A DNA stretch of 64,000 nt from positions 310,001-374,000 of the forward strand of contig JAPXFQ010002141.1 in assembly GCA_028564705.1 (NCBI GenBank), written 5' to 3'. The position numbers and the translations under genes were made by a program. The notes beneath the pieces are model-generated. The model worked only from the letters and a program-made list of their open reading frames with translations. It made no database searches and was not told the DNA's origin. This DNA is from Apricaphanius iberus (taxonomy: Eukaryota; Chordata; Actinopteri; Cyprinodontiformes; Aphaniidae). Position 1 is the first letter of the stretch. Every line of letters begins with the position of its first letter. Of this stretch, positions 46,985 through 57,493 are shown piece by piece.

Positions 46985-48979
46985 GTTTTCTGATCGTTAG
47001 CTATGAGTCTGTGATTGTTTGTCTTGTTGCCCTGTTAATGGTCGGGCCACCTGTCCAGGTTGTGCCCCATAACCTTTCAATAATACACAGTTATGTGCAA
47101 TGGATGCCTCATTTATGTGACTGCAGATGTTTTGCTTTTGCCGTGTTGAAAATTATGCAAATGTTTTTGGATGTATAATTGTGAGATTTTTTTTTTTTTA
47201 AATTAACAACAAAAAGCTCTTTCAGTTTATTGAGATAAACCTTATTCAGTACACAATTGAAACGCAAATAAGCTATCTATCTAACGTCTAGTAATGTGCT
47301 GATAGCTTAAAGTTTTCCTTAAAACTTTTAACCTTTTGAAGGCCATTTCTTGGATTCTGTATTTTCACAGCAGAGATCACACAAAACAGTTCTAAAGAGC
47401 AAACAAAAATTATAGATAATATTTTAATGTAAATACTAGCTTCAAATCACATTTAATGTTTAATGAATCTTATGTAATTTTCCTTCGTTTGCCAGTTATC
47501 CGGCATACAGGTGGCAAGTTCAGACTCTGAACTTGGATAAAGAGGCATCAGTACATTTACTGGAAACTCTGTCATGGTACTTCTTTTTTTTCCTGTTTGC
47601 GTGGGTTGCAGAAAATGTTAGAACTGCAGACAGAGAGAGACCAGCAGGCTCTCAGTGAAAAGATTACCATTTGGACAGGTAAATGAAAGGCAGAGAAGGG
47701 AGAGGGCCGAGAGGATAAATGAGGAATGCAGATAAAGGTAAGCATGGAGAAAATGGAGAGCTCTTCAGTCCGAACATATCTGAGCAGGAGGGAATGAAAA
47801 CAAGAAGAAGGTAGAAGATTGGAAAGAAATTGTTGGGAGGAACAGAGTCCGAGGAGGGTAGAGAGAGAGATCAAGGGCTGACGAAAGGTAGAAGGATAAA
47901 TGCACTATTTGAATTATGCAAAATAGCTGCGTGGGAGAGAGGAGGTGTGTGTTTGAACGGCGGAAAAAAGGCAGGGAGAGGAACAGACCAAGGAGACGGA
48001 TGGTGTGATTATGAGGAGAAGTCAGTAAGAGTCTAAAATGTAGAAACAAACAGCTGTAACCAAGCCGTGTGTAAGATTGATCTTTGGGAGGAAAACGAAA
48101 GGCAAAAACCTGTGGATGTGGAGAGATGAAAAGCCCTGCTTGATTACTCAAGCAGGGCTGTTAGCATGCTACCCCGTGTTTATTAGAAAAGACAGGGGTT
48201 TGTTCATATCTGGGGGAATGTTGGTTGCTTTTCATAACTATTCATATTTAACATGCTCTGACAAAGGCTACAATCATTTTGGGACCCTTTTCTTTTTTTT
48301 TTTTAGCCAAGCTGTGGGATTCGTCAGTTTGTTTGACTTATTTCTAACAGCTGTTGGGCAAATTTACATGAAAATTTGCAAAAGATTTTTGTGCTTCCAA
48401 ATGATGAACATTAACATTTTTCCATTATCCGGTGGAAGCTAGCAGATGGCTTCCAGTCAGTGAATCATAATGACTGGATTTTTCTTTAATGCTCACATTT
48501 GACCACATTTGCAAAGCTGATGGCATTCCCAGCAGTCTCAGCTTCATGTTATGGTTCTTTCATAATATGACTATGTTAGCACATTATTAAACATGGCGAA
48601 CAGATCTTCTAAAGAAGATAATTGCATCATAGTCCTGCCAGTGGCAACAAGCTGTCCATTCTGAAAGAATTGCTTGCATAACTAAAGGTTGACTCTGAAC
48701 TGTATGTATTAGCATTGCCTCAAGAGAAATTGGTCAGTACGTTCCTCAGAAAACAATTTTCTTTTCCATGTTGATAGTAAGACACGTAACTTTGCTGCTT
48801 TTTGCTCAGACATGCAGTTGTTTTCACTTTTACACCCTGTATTCCAGCAGTTTGTGTCTTAATTTGGTGGCATCTTGCTGCCAAGCAGAGGCATAGACTC
48901 TGAATTAGCTGCAGCAAATCAAATCTGTGAATTAGTAAATATTTGCTGAGGTTTTTATATATTTTTTTTCTGGTGTCTG
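46985..48979. other. Unassigned; purine-rich 47690-48010; SINE scrap 47020-47080
   Basis: 47690-48010 is GA-rich, explaining long minus ORFs there. 'cgggccacctgtccaggttg' near 47045 matches the SINE body at 22750. No gene is supported. Confidence 0.5.
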
Positions 48980-49115
48980 CTTGCAGCGGTGGTGTTGCTA
49001 GAATTGTTGCCTTGCAGCAAGAAGGTTCTCGGTTTGAAATCTGGCCATGTGGTCCTCGTGTACGCTTGGGTTCCTCCTACTCCCAAAACAAGCCTGTTAG
49101 GCAGCGGTAGCGCTA
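48980..49115 (+). mobile_element. SINE fragment, same family as 22511
   Basis: The word ttgccttgcagcaagaaggt and the B-box-like ggtttgaaatctg, then gcttgggttcctcctactcc, follow the SINE order. The copy ends before the GGAT tail. Confidence 0.7.
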
Positions 49116-49269
49116 GACTTTTTTGTTGTCTGTCATTTTGGGTGACAGGGTTAAAAAAATCTGTCATGAGCTATTTTTTCCTATCAGGTCTAACTTATTC
49201 ATTTGTATTTTTTTTAATTCGTTTTAAATCTGAACTAGATGAACAGAGAACTACACAAAAATAATCAAC

Positions 49270-49850
49270 TTAAATGACAGTTCACTTGCTGTGGATTGAT
49301 CCTCACAACTTCCACCTAATCCACATGGAACCGAAATACTCACCCATTTGTGTATAATCAAATAGTGAAATTGCTGCAGAGGTTGTTGTCATGAGGTCCT
49401 AAATCTTTTCCCTCAGACAGATGACTTCCCATGAGGGTTTAGATGTTGTTATGGAGGCTAAATCCGCTGCCACACTGGAGACTGAAATTAAAGGGGAATT
49501 CCGGTCTTTTTCAGCCAGGACCTTATTTTTAGCTAATTTTATGTTTTCTTACCCCAAAAAGTTTCGAGGCAGTCTGAGCCGTTCAGCAGTATTTATATCC
49601 ACTTCCTCCATCAGTGTACATTCGCAGTAATTTTACCATGTCCATATTCCCCTTGGACTCACCAACACCTCGGAAGCGCTTCTTGATTCTTTTCCGGGCT
49701 CATTCGGACATTATACACATTTACGTCACAGCAGGACTGTTAAAAGAAAATTCGAAAATTTGACTAATCTGTCAAAATGACCGACAGCCTTCAGAGTTTT
49801 CCATCATAGTTTAGATAAACAGTTAAATATAGAATATATTAGGTAAACGC
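49270..49850. repeat. Interspersed repeat family B, interrupted copy
   Basis: The left part 49275-49485 and right part 49770-49850 match 42690-42920 and 43150-43215. The middle is occupied by the family A element at 49492-49765, and the segment present at 42925-43145 is missing. Confidence 0.6.
49492..49765 (+). mobile_element. Family A TTAA element copy
   Basis: After TTAA (49488-49491) comes aggggaattccggtcttttt, then aggaccttatttttagctaa, ggcagtctgagccgttcagc and cgcttcttgattcttttccg. This matches the 45.6-kb and 17.5-kb copies. The right end is eroded (gttaaaagaaaattcg). Confidence 0.75.
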
Positions 49851-49924
49851 AACCATTTATGTTGGGTTAAGTGGTCTCTCCATATTCCCATTGATTTCTT
49901 GCAATAACATGGTAAATAGCCTGT

Positions 49925-50140
49925 ACTTGTATATCGCTTTATTTAGTCTTCTGACTACATTCAGTCATTCTCACATATCATTCACACTGTTGTTGGTAAG
50001 CTACATTGTAGCCACAGCTGCCCTGGGGCAAACTGACAGAGGCGAGGCTGCCAGACCCTGGCACCACGGGCAAAGTATTTGAGCTGTGGCTCAAACCAGC
50101 AACCCTGGTATCCACTGGACAGACACCAATCCCTTCTAAG
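49925..50140. repeat. Abundant fish interspersed repeat
   Basis: 'tatatcgctttatttagtct', 'attgtagccacagctgccct', ggggcaaactgacagaggcg and 'ccagcaaccctggtatccac' are words of a common fish repeat that I recognise but cannot name with certainty. Confidence 0.55.
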
Positions 50141-50477
50141 TGGGTATTAAAAAGGCTGAAGTTCATTTGTCTTCCATTCATGTTTTAGCGGAAAACCTAT
50201 GGGTTGTCCTACATTAATAGTAAATTGAGATAAGTCAAATAAAATATAGCAGCAATGAATTTGAGGCTTCAACATGACCAACAGTCAGCTTAGTGCTTTA
50301 TTATTTATACCAGAAACACTGTCTGTGGCATTTTCTTTCAGTGAAAAACAGTCACCTCTGTCTTGGATATATTTGTTAATTTTGGTTATTATAAGAAAAC
50401 CAAAATTGTTAAAAGCTTATTTTTAAAAGGCTGGAATCTGAGCTTGTATATTAAGTGCACTAAACACAGAATATTGG

Positions 50478-50620
50478 GCTGCACATTGATGCGTCTGGTT
50501 GCTCTGTCGCTTTGCAGCAAGAAAGTTCCAGTTTTAAATCCCAGAAATTCAAACTGGGAAAACCCAAGAAGCTCTTTTTTTCTGCAGAACATTTGAATGT
50601 TCGCCCTGTGCAGGGGTGTA
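50478..50620 (+). mobile_element. SINE fragment, degraded
   Basis: 'ggttgctctgtcgctttgca' and gcaagaaagttccagtttta, then 'tgaatgttcgccctgtgc', follow the SINE head and body in order but with many changes. Confidence 0.55.
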
Positions 50621-50833
50621 AAATCACTTACTAACAACTCATTTAACATTTTTATTGATATATCAAGTACCAAATAATTACATGCTGCCCTAGAATGCAA
50701 TAAATAGTTCAGAGTACATCTGGATTTAAAGAATTGTTCAGACTAAAGTTGGTAATAATTTAAGTAGCAAAGTTTGCGGACCTGTTGGGTCTGACCCATG
50801 AATGTTGGAACTAAGAGAGTCTGATTGTTAAGA

Positions 50834-51289
50834 TCAGACAAATTCCTTTTCCCCCTCGGCGGCACGCCCCTTCCCCTCCCTCATTCTGACAAATGGCGGA
50901 GCTATCCGCTCCTTCCCCGTTTCGAATCCGCTGAGCGCTGGATGATTTTGCTGCGCCAGTTGGCTAGGATAGCAATCCCTCAAAACCACCGCTGCTGCCC
51001 ACAGCCTGATTGGAGACAGATACAGGGAAAGGGGGACGAAGCGCCCACACTTAACATAAAAGTGCAAAAAGCCATTGTATTCCAATTCTAAACTCGCTTT
51101 AGTGGGGTTTAGTTCTGTCCACGGAACTGAGAGAAGAGATCTTCCTTCGCAACACGTGTTCTGGATTTTTGCCTTCCATCTCTGCAACCAAGTTTGGCCA
51201 CCGGCCTCTTGCTCAACTGAACAATAGGTCATAAAACCTCCCGCGTTCTTTTCGACGAGCTGCGCGTTCACATCGTACACCGCCTCCAC
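50834..51289 (-). CDS. 151-codon ORF next to a CpG-rich patch, unidentified
   Basis: The minus frame starts MEAVYDVNAQLVEKNAGGF and stays open for 151 codons through sequence of balanced composition. Just upstream of the ATG (51240-51370) CpG is dense and ggcggccatattac resembles a YY1 site. That combination fits a small promoter plus first exon, or a MITE carrying a captured promoter, as seen in the GC-richer core of the element at 29327-30051. No domain is recognised and no splice sites are convincing. Confidence 0.25.
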   Translation of the reverse strand: MEAVYDVNAQLVEKNAGGFMTYCSVEQEAGGQTWLQRWKAKIQNTCCEGRSLLSVPWTELNPTKASLELEYNGFLHFYVKCGRFVPLSLYLSPIRLWAAAVVLRDCYPSQLAQQNHPALSGFETGKERIAPPFVRMREGKGRAAEGEKEFV

Positions 51290-51370
51290 GCATGCACGCG
51301 AAGGGCTGCGTACAACGTCAGTAGGAGGCGCCCCGTGACGTGCCTAAGTGACCTCATCGCCGGCGGCCAT
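51290..51370. promoter_or_regulatory. CpG-rich patch with YY1-like motif
   Basis: Dense CpG (cgcatgcacgcgaagg, gaggcgccccgtgacgtgcc, cgccggcggccatatt) in an AT-rich setting. The last part fits a YY1 site in reverse orientation. Function is inferred only. Confidence 0.35.
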
Positions 51371-51975
51371 ATTACTCAGGTATGCGGTAGTCTTGACAGA
51401 ACCGTTTGGTATAAGTAGTGTTTTTCTATTTGAGTTGTGTTTTTAGAATAAATTAGTTAAATTGAATCAAATCTCTGGTTTCTATTATTCTGAGTGTGTG
51501 TGAATTATTGCAAAGAATTCATTTCCTTCAGATATGATCTTTCTGGTGTAATCACTAATAATTAATCATTATAAATAAGATTATTGGTCGATAATTCCCT
51601 TTTTATTATACAGTCGGGCAAAAAAGTATTTAGTTAGCCACCGATTGTGCAAGTTCTCCCACTTAAAATAATAATAGAGGTCAGTAATTTTCATCATAGG
51701 TACACTTCAACTGTGAGAGACAGAATTTGAAAAAAATATCCAGGAATTCATATTGTAGGATTTTTAAAAAATGTATTTGTAAATTATGGTGGAAAATAAG
51801 TATTTGGTCATTTCAAACAAGGAAGATCTCTGGCTCTCACAGACCTGTAACTTCTTCTTTAAGAAGCTCTTCTGTCCTCCACTCGTTACCTGTATTAATG
51901 GCACCTGTTTGAACTCGTTATCTGTATAAAAGACACCTGTCCACAGCCTCAAACAGTCAGACTCCAAACTCCACT

Positions 51976-53039
51976 ATGGCCAAGACCAAAGAGCTTTCGA
52001 AGGACACCAGGAAAAGAATTGTAGACCTGCACCTGACTGGGAAGAGTGAATCTACAATAGGCAAGTAGCTTGGTGTGAAAAAATCAACTGTGGGAGCAAT
52101 TATCAGAAAATGGAAGACATACAAGACCACTGATAATCTCCCTCGATCTGGGGCTCCACGCAAGATCTCATCCCGTGGGGTCAAAATGATCATGAGAACG
52201 GTGAGCAAAAATCCCAGAACCACACGGGGGGACCTGGTGAATGACCTGCAGAGAGCTGGGACCAAAGTAACAAAGGTTACCATCAGTAACACACTACAAC
52301 CTCAGGGAATCAAATCCTGCAGTGCCAGACGTGTCCCCCTGCTAAAGCCAGTGCATGTCCAGGCCCGTCTGAAGTTTGCCATAGAGCACATGGATGATAC
52401 AGCAGAGGATTGGGAGAATGTCATGTGGTCAGATGAAACCAACTTTTTGGTTTCATCTGACCACATGGTAACCACATCCATTGGTAGAACTTTTTGGTAT
52501 AAACTCAACTCGTCGTGTTTGGAGGAAGAAGAATACTGAGTTGCATCCCAAGAACACCATACCTACTGTGAAGCATGGGGGTGGAAACATCATGCTTTGG
52601 GGCTGTTTTTCTGCTAAGGGGACAGGACGACTGATCCGTGTTAAGGAAAGAATGAATGGGGCCATGTATCGTGAGATTTTGAGCCAAAACCTCCTTCCAT
52701 CAGTGAGAGCTTTGAAGATGAAACGTGGCTGGGTCTTCCAACATGACAATGATCCCAAACACACCGCCCAGGCAACGAAGGAGTGTCTCCGTAAGAAGCA
52801 TTTGAAAGTCCTGGAGTGGCCTAGCCAGTCTCCAGACCTCAACCCCATAGAAAATCTGTGGAGGGAGTTGAAACGTCCGTGTTTCTCGGTGACAGCCCCA
52901 AAACATCACTACTCTCGAGAAGATCTGCATGGAGGAATGGGCCAAAATACCAGCTACTGTGTGTGCAAACCTGGTAAAGACCTATAGTAATCGTTTGACC
53001 TCTGTTATTGCCAACAAAGGTTATATTACAAAGTATTGA
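51976..53039 (+). pseudogene. Tc1-like transposase with four lesions
   Basis: ATG at 51976 gives MAKTKELSKDTRKRIVDLHL, followed by an N-terminal helix-turn-helix. A TAG replaces the expected Gln codon (about residue 30). Next come [13 protein letters not shown], the linker and [16 protein letters not shown]. The catalytic region follows: MWSDET (first Asp), [10 protein letters not shown] (second Asp) and [11 protein letters not shown] (Glu), the full DD34E set. The central part is disrupted by an insertion starting near 52441 that repeats sequence in inverted form and shifts the frame. A 1-base insertion near 52875 (gaaacgtccg) shifts it again before the C-terminus YITKY and TGA at 53037-53039. 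Total length matches the family's about 340 residues. Confidence 0.95.
52422..52467. repeat. Perfect 21-base inverted repeat inside the transposase gene
   Basis: catgtggtcagatgaaacca+a (52422-52442) and its exact complement (52447-52467) are separated by four bases (cttt). The left arm is normal transposase sequence over MWSDET; the right arm is the extra DNA. Confidence 0.97.
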
Positions 53040-53255
53040 GTTGAATTTTTGTTATTGACCAAATACTTATTTTCCACCATAATTTACAAATAAATTCTTT
53101 AAAAATCCTAGAATATAAATTCCTGGATTTTTTTTTCACATTCTGTCTCTCACAGTTGAAGTGTAACTATGATGAAAATTACTGACCTCTGTCATCATTT
53201 TAAGCGGGAGAACTTGCACAATCGGTGGCTGACTAAATACTTTTTTGCCCCACTG

Positions 53256-53744
53256 TATATAATATTTTGTTTCTAGCCCAGAGGCTAGAATGGTGCCCCG
53301 ATTAAATTATTTAAAGGATAATTAACTACTAATTTACAATTATTAGTTAATATTCTTAACATAACCAGATAGATCATAACAATTATCAATTAATTAATTA
53401 TTTAATTGATAAATTCCCCTACACACGTTATACGTGTAAGACCGTACATAGTAGTTCAAAGGTTTTTTGCACTGGGGTGGCGGGACGACCATATGGCTAG
53501 TACCGGCCCTGTCTTCAGCCATAGTTTCCTGCGTTCTTCTCACTGTGCACAGCACAAAGCCAAAATCCCATTGGCTTGCAAAAAAGTTTTAAGTAAGAGT
53601 TGAGTCCGTCTTTACCTGATTTATTTTTGGTTCCCATCTTGACTCTATCCGTGAGTTTCCTTTGATACGGTGTAATGTCGCTGGATCTTGTTCAAGCCTT
53701 CCATGCCACAAAAATACCTAAACTTTTTACTTTAACTTGGCTCC
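53256..53744. other. No identifiable feature
   Basis: AT-rich (aattaattaatt near 53385); a less AT-rich part at 53440-53600 has no motif. Confidence 0.45.
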
Positions 53745-53746
53745 TA

Positions 53747-54418
53747 CCGTATTTTCCGGACTATAAGCTGGGACTTTTTTCCAATGCTTTGAGCCCTGCG
53801 ACCTATACAACTGTGTGGTTTATTTATGGATTTTTAGAGCTTACGGCCACTAGAGGACCTCCTTGGTCTATGAATTGTACAGGTCACGTCTTTCACCCCC
53901 AAGGGATACTGTAACCTTTAAGAGGCGGTCTGGAGACCAGAAAAGAGAGACAGTTTGCAAAAAACACGTTTTCAAGCACAAACCCTCATTATGGCAAACA
54001 GACGAAGAAAAAGAGATGATGTGACTTTTAGGTTAAAGGCAGTCATAGAAGCTTGTAGATTAAATAAAACTGCTTCATGTACCCTTGGCAGCAATGAATC
54101 AATGCTGAGACGTTGGCGACACCAGTGTGAAGAATTGTCTGAATGCAGTAAGAGGAAAAAAAGTTTCTGAGGTAATAAAAGCATAAAGCATATGGCCTGA
54201 ACTTGAAGTACTTCTTGAAGATTGGCTGAACACAGAGAGAGAGGATGGTTGAGATTTTTCCACCGTGTTGAAATTTTTATAAAATCCAAACACCAATCAC
54301 TTTCCTAACAATCCCCTCTGCACAAACCCTTATATATGCTAAATGTTAAAACACCTGCGGCTAAAAAAGGCTGGTGCGATTTTTAATCAGGTGCCCCTTA
54401 TAGTTCCAGAAATTACGC
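53747..54418 (+). mobile_element. pogo/Tigger-like transposon, internally deleted
   Basis: The left end ccgtattttccggactataa after a TA (53745-53746) pairs with the right end ccttatagttccagaaatta, closing at a TA (54419-54420). The TIR is that of a widespread fish pogo-like family. 672 bp leaves room only for the start of the transposase. Confidence 0.85.
53991..54170 (+). pseudogene. CENP-B/Psq-type HTH remnant of a pogo-like transposase
   Basis: ATG at 53991 encodes MANRRRKRDDVTFRLKAVIE and then ACRLNKTASCTLGSNESMLR with RRWRHQCEELSECSKRKKSF, ending in TGA at 54168. The F.LK.V..A....A...LG..ES..R.WR..EEL pattern is the first helix-turn-helix of pogo/Tigger/jerky proteins. Sequence after the stop (GNKSIKH...) continues the similarity weakly, then the DDE domain is deleted. 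Confidence 0.85.
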
Positions 54419-54420
54419 TA

Positions 54421-55053
54421 GATGCATGTCGAGGTGAGGTTATTAATTGATCAGAAGTCCAGCAGTGCTGTTTGTTATTCTGTGCTGTGAAGCTTTGACT
54501 TTGTCTTCCCTCTACTGACTGTTATGAGAGTCACACTCAGGACAGAATTTGCCTTCAGGAAACTGACTTCTTACTGACTTTCCCTGGATTTTGTGAAACA
54601 ATGGCATAGGCAGGTGTAGTAATGAACATGACGTTTTGTCGGGGGTCAGTGGTCGGCCCGTGGGTTCACGTTCGGACTACCCAAAGAAGTCGATAAGTGC
54701 TTTGTTTGTTTGATGATCCGTTTTATCCATGCATCTTTCGTTTCCTCTTCAAAAGCACAGAATGTTACCGTCTGCCTCATCAGACATTCAGACGGAAAAT
54801 CTATCAGTCTGAAAGTGCAACACCTACTCTGTCAGTGTGAGACAGATGTAGGTGGATGGCGGTATGTGCTTCACCCTGCGGTTCGACCTTTCATGGTTTA
54901 ATTTCTCTCCTCCTTACCTTTGCATCCTGTTTAACGCTCATGTTCTCCTGTAGCTGTTTGTTTTCACATCGCCTCGCATTACATGTTTATCACCCTGTCG
55001 TCATCTTGCCTCAAATGTGGGTCTTATCTGTGGATCTCTGCTCCTTCCTGCAG
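54421..55053. other. No identifiable feature; polypyrimidine before 55054
   Basis: Towards 55054 the sequence becomes pyrimidine-rich and ends ctccttcctgcag, a good splice-acceptor context. Otherwise nothing is seen. Confidence 0.4.
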
Positions 55054-55514
55054 ATCATCGCGCCCGGAGGAAGAGCATAGCCACTGGGAAGCAACCCAGC
55101 ATGGAGGTCCCTCCCACTGCCCCCCTTCAACCCTTCCGACAATCCGTGAGTAACCCTCCCTACCCTCGGCCTCGCTCGCTGCCTCCATCCCTCTCGCTGT
55201 CCCTCCACCCACCTCCCGCTCTCAGACGGGCCAGTGGCACCCCGCCTCACCCCTTCCCTCCCTCCCTGGCAGTCTCCCCCTCCATCGCCCTTTACCCGCC
55301 GGCGCAGTCACAGAAAAAGGGCTCAAAGAAAGGGTCGGCCACACCCACGTTCCCCCGCTCGCTGCCTCTTTCCCCCTCCCTGTCCTTCACCCTGCCTCAC
55401 TCACCTGCCGCCTCCTCCTCCCCTCCCTTCTTGTACTGGGGAGGAGACTGGAGGGCTGCCGGTTCGAGTCCAGTGGCGGGAGGAGCGTTTATTGAACCAC
55501 TGCCCTCTGTTGAG
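55054..55514 (+). CDS. Candidate coding exon, Pro/Ser-rich, unidentified protein
   Basis: The frame is open from upstream of the acceptor to past the donor. After the acceptor (ctccttcctgcag) it reads HRARRKSIATGKQPSMEVPP followed by TAPLQPFRQ, a non-repetitive basic segment. A long Pro/Ser/Leu-rich tail follows, including AQSQKKGSKKGSATPTFPRS and LYWGGDWRAAGSSPVAGG. A GTGAGT at about 55146 (after RQS) is one possible donor; GAG/GTATGT at 55512-55517 is a better one and would give 461 nt ending in phase 0. GC content is far above the surroundings. The first 30 residues look most convincing; the rest may be low-complexity or intronic. The gene is not recognised. Confidence 0.45.
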
Positions 55515-56105
55515 GTATGTGACACAGAGACACAGGCTGTGTTGACCACAGATGCTGCAACCTGTTTTCATTGCCACATCAAATAAAAATATCTTTTAAA
55601 GTTAACATATTAGAAAAGTAAATATTAAAAAGTGTTTTTTTCCTCTCAGTGAAGGTATTTCTGTTCAGGCTGTTAACACCAGTTATCAGTAACAACCCAA
55701 GTAACCCACTCTACACGGAAAAAACTGCCCATCCAAGTCCAACAATCTTGTTTCCAGCCAAAAAGTATTTTTGATCTTGTTTTGAGACTTATATACTAAG
55801 CAAGAGCAGAAGGTATTAGATTATTAAACTTATTTAGAAAATATATGTCTTATTTTGAAAATTCATATGAAGGGAAATTGTCTTACTCCACTGGCAGATA
55901 CTATATTAGTCTAAAACGTCTTAAATTAAGTGAAATAATCTGTCAGTGCAGTATGTTAGATGGACAGTTTTTGTAGTGTAAAGTAATGAAAACTAATCAG
56001 GTTATAATAAACTGTTGTATAATTGAGCAGAATGGTGCAGGCAATAAGCAGACATATGCCTATAATATGTATTAAATGTTTTATTGGAAAGTGTTTCATT
56101 GGTAA
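55515..56105. other. No identifiable feature
   Basis: AT-rich after the candidate donor; nothing supportable. Confidence 0.45.
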
Positions 56106-56108
56106 AAA

Positions 56109-57482
56109 CTAGGGGTCCGTATTTTTGGGGGGGACAATAAACAGTAAAATTTCAGAGAGTAATTTTTTGGGGGGACATGAAAAAAAATGCTCTCTCCTGC
56201 TTCTTTGCATCTGGTTTTGCATAGTTTACCTTCATGAAAATGTTATGAATTGATGCCTTTATGACCACATTCAACAAAATGTCTTAATTTCCACAACAGT
56301 CAAAGTAGATTTACAAAAATGTAAGCATGAAGAAGTTCCAACATTATTACAGAAACACTTTCAAGGCTAATAACATCAAACTACTTCAAAAATCAAGTCA
56401 AGTATCAAAATGACTGAAATCTCTTTAATAAATCATAGAAATTTTTGTAGGCTATTAGAGAATAACTCTGTAATATTTAATAACTTTATCTAAGTCCTAC
56501 TGAACGAAAAGATACACAAAATCTAAAAATATATTCTTGAAATATTTGTTTCATTTTAATAATTAAAAATAAAAAACGTTTACTTTACAAATACACTAAA
56601 CATATAAATACTCTATAGTTTATCTTTGAATTTAATCAATCTCTCACTTTTCTCAGTTTTCATAGTGTTTTTGGGTCTGTGTGGCCAATGGGATCTTCGG
56701 CTCTATGTTTTACACAGAGAGCTTTGAGCAACGTGCCTCCACCACACATTTGTTGCAACCAGTTCCTCCCTAAGCTACACCTGCACTATTGTAAACAACT
56801 GCAGAGCCTGGGGAAGACGTGATAAGAGCGGTTAAACGCTGTGATATTCCATACATCGGACCAGTTAGTTAGTTAGGCAGACCGTGAAAGCATACGTGTC
56901 CGGGAAAAGGAACTTTTGGTCACCTTAGTGAATAGAAAAATAATAGTGGAATAACCCTGGAATGACCAGTGAACATGAAGTGACAACTTATTTTTACTGT
57001 GGTGGTGGTCTGTCATAAAGGGATCTCCGACCGGTGATCAAAGTCTAAAGATATCGCCCAGTAATCGGTGTCTATGTTCGACATAATATGACCACATTTG
57101 ACATACATATTTATGTTTGTAGAACCAGCATATGGTATGACTTACTGCTGGGAACCGCTGGCTTTTGATTCCCGCCTCCTGTAAGCCTGCGGGCTGCTGT
57201 GAAGCTGTTAGCGGGTGAGAGCCGCCAGCCCCGCCCATTGGAAACAGCGTGTGTGGACCGACCGTACCAACTTGAGGAATAAGGGGGGTGGACTATAATT
57301 TCTCAACAATTAAAAACACATTGTTTGTATTTGCAGACTAACTTTTTTGTTGTGGTTTTAGAAGACAATACAGTTGTACTGATAGCATGTATGTGTTTAC
57401 AATAACTTCTTTTGTGGGGGGGGGCAACTTTGTGTGAGGGGTGGACGTGTCCCCCCCGTCCCCCCCGGGATCTCCGCCTATG
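56109..57482. mobile_element. G-tract-bordered element, probable DNA transposon
   Basis: The left end ctaggggtccgtatttttgg continues into a G run (gggggggacaataaac). The right end has the complementary pattern (cgtgtcccccccgtcccccc, then gggatctccgcctatg). Such 'cataggcg...ggggggac' ends are common in fish genomes. No transposase or target duplication was found, so borders and class are tentative. Confidence 0.45.
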
Positions 57483-57493
57483 GTTGCACCTTA

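Larger units (their letters stand above)
51611..53255 (+). mobile_element. Tc1-like transposon, complete, 1645 bp
   Basis: TA (51609-51610 and 53256-53257) flanks inverted repeats of about 200 bp each (51611-51810 and 53056-53255). The outer ends read cagtcgggcaaaaaagtatt and its complement (one mismatch). The arms are about 93-95% alike by eye, and the transposase frame is nearly continuous. This is the least decayed transposon in the window, so probably among its youngest. It is still non-autonomous because the gene is broken. Confidence 0.97.

Noticed and set aside
47765..48151. 128-codon minus ORF
   Set aside because: It is the complement of a GA-rich tract; Phe/Leu/Ser-rich without motif.
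51390..53420. Possible LTR flanking the Tc1 element (aataaa-like signal, then tggtgccccgatt resembling a primer site)
   Set aside because: No TG...CA borders, target duplication or internal retroviral coding could be found.
55450..55475. tRNA gene suggested by a perfect B box (ggttcgagtcc)
   Set aside because: No matching A box or acceptor/anticodon stems could be placed; it may be SINE-derived or chance.
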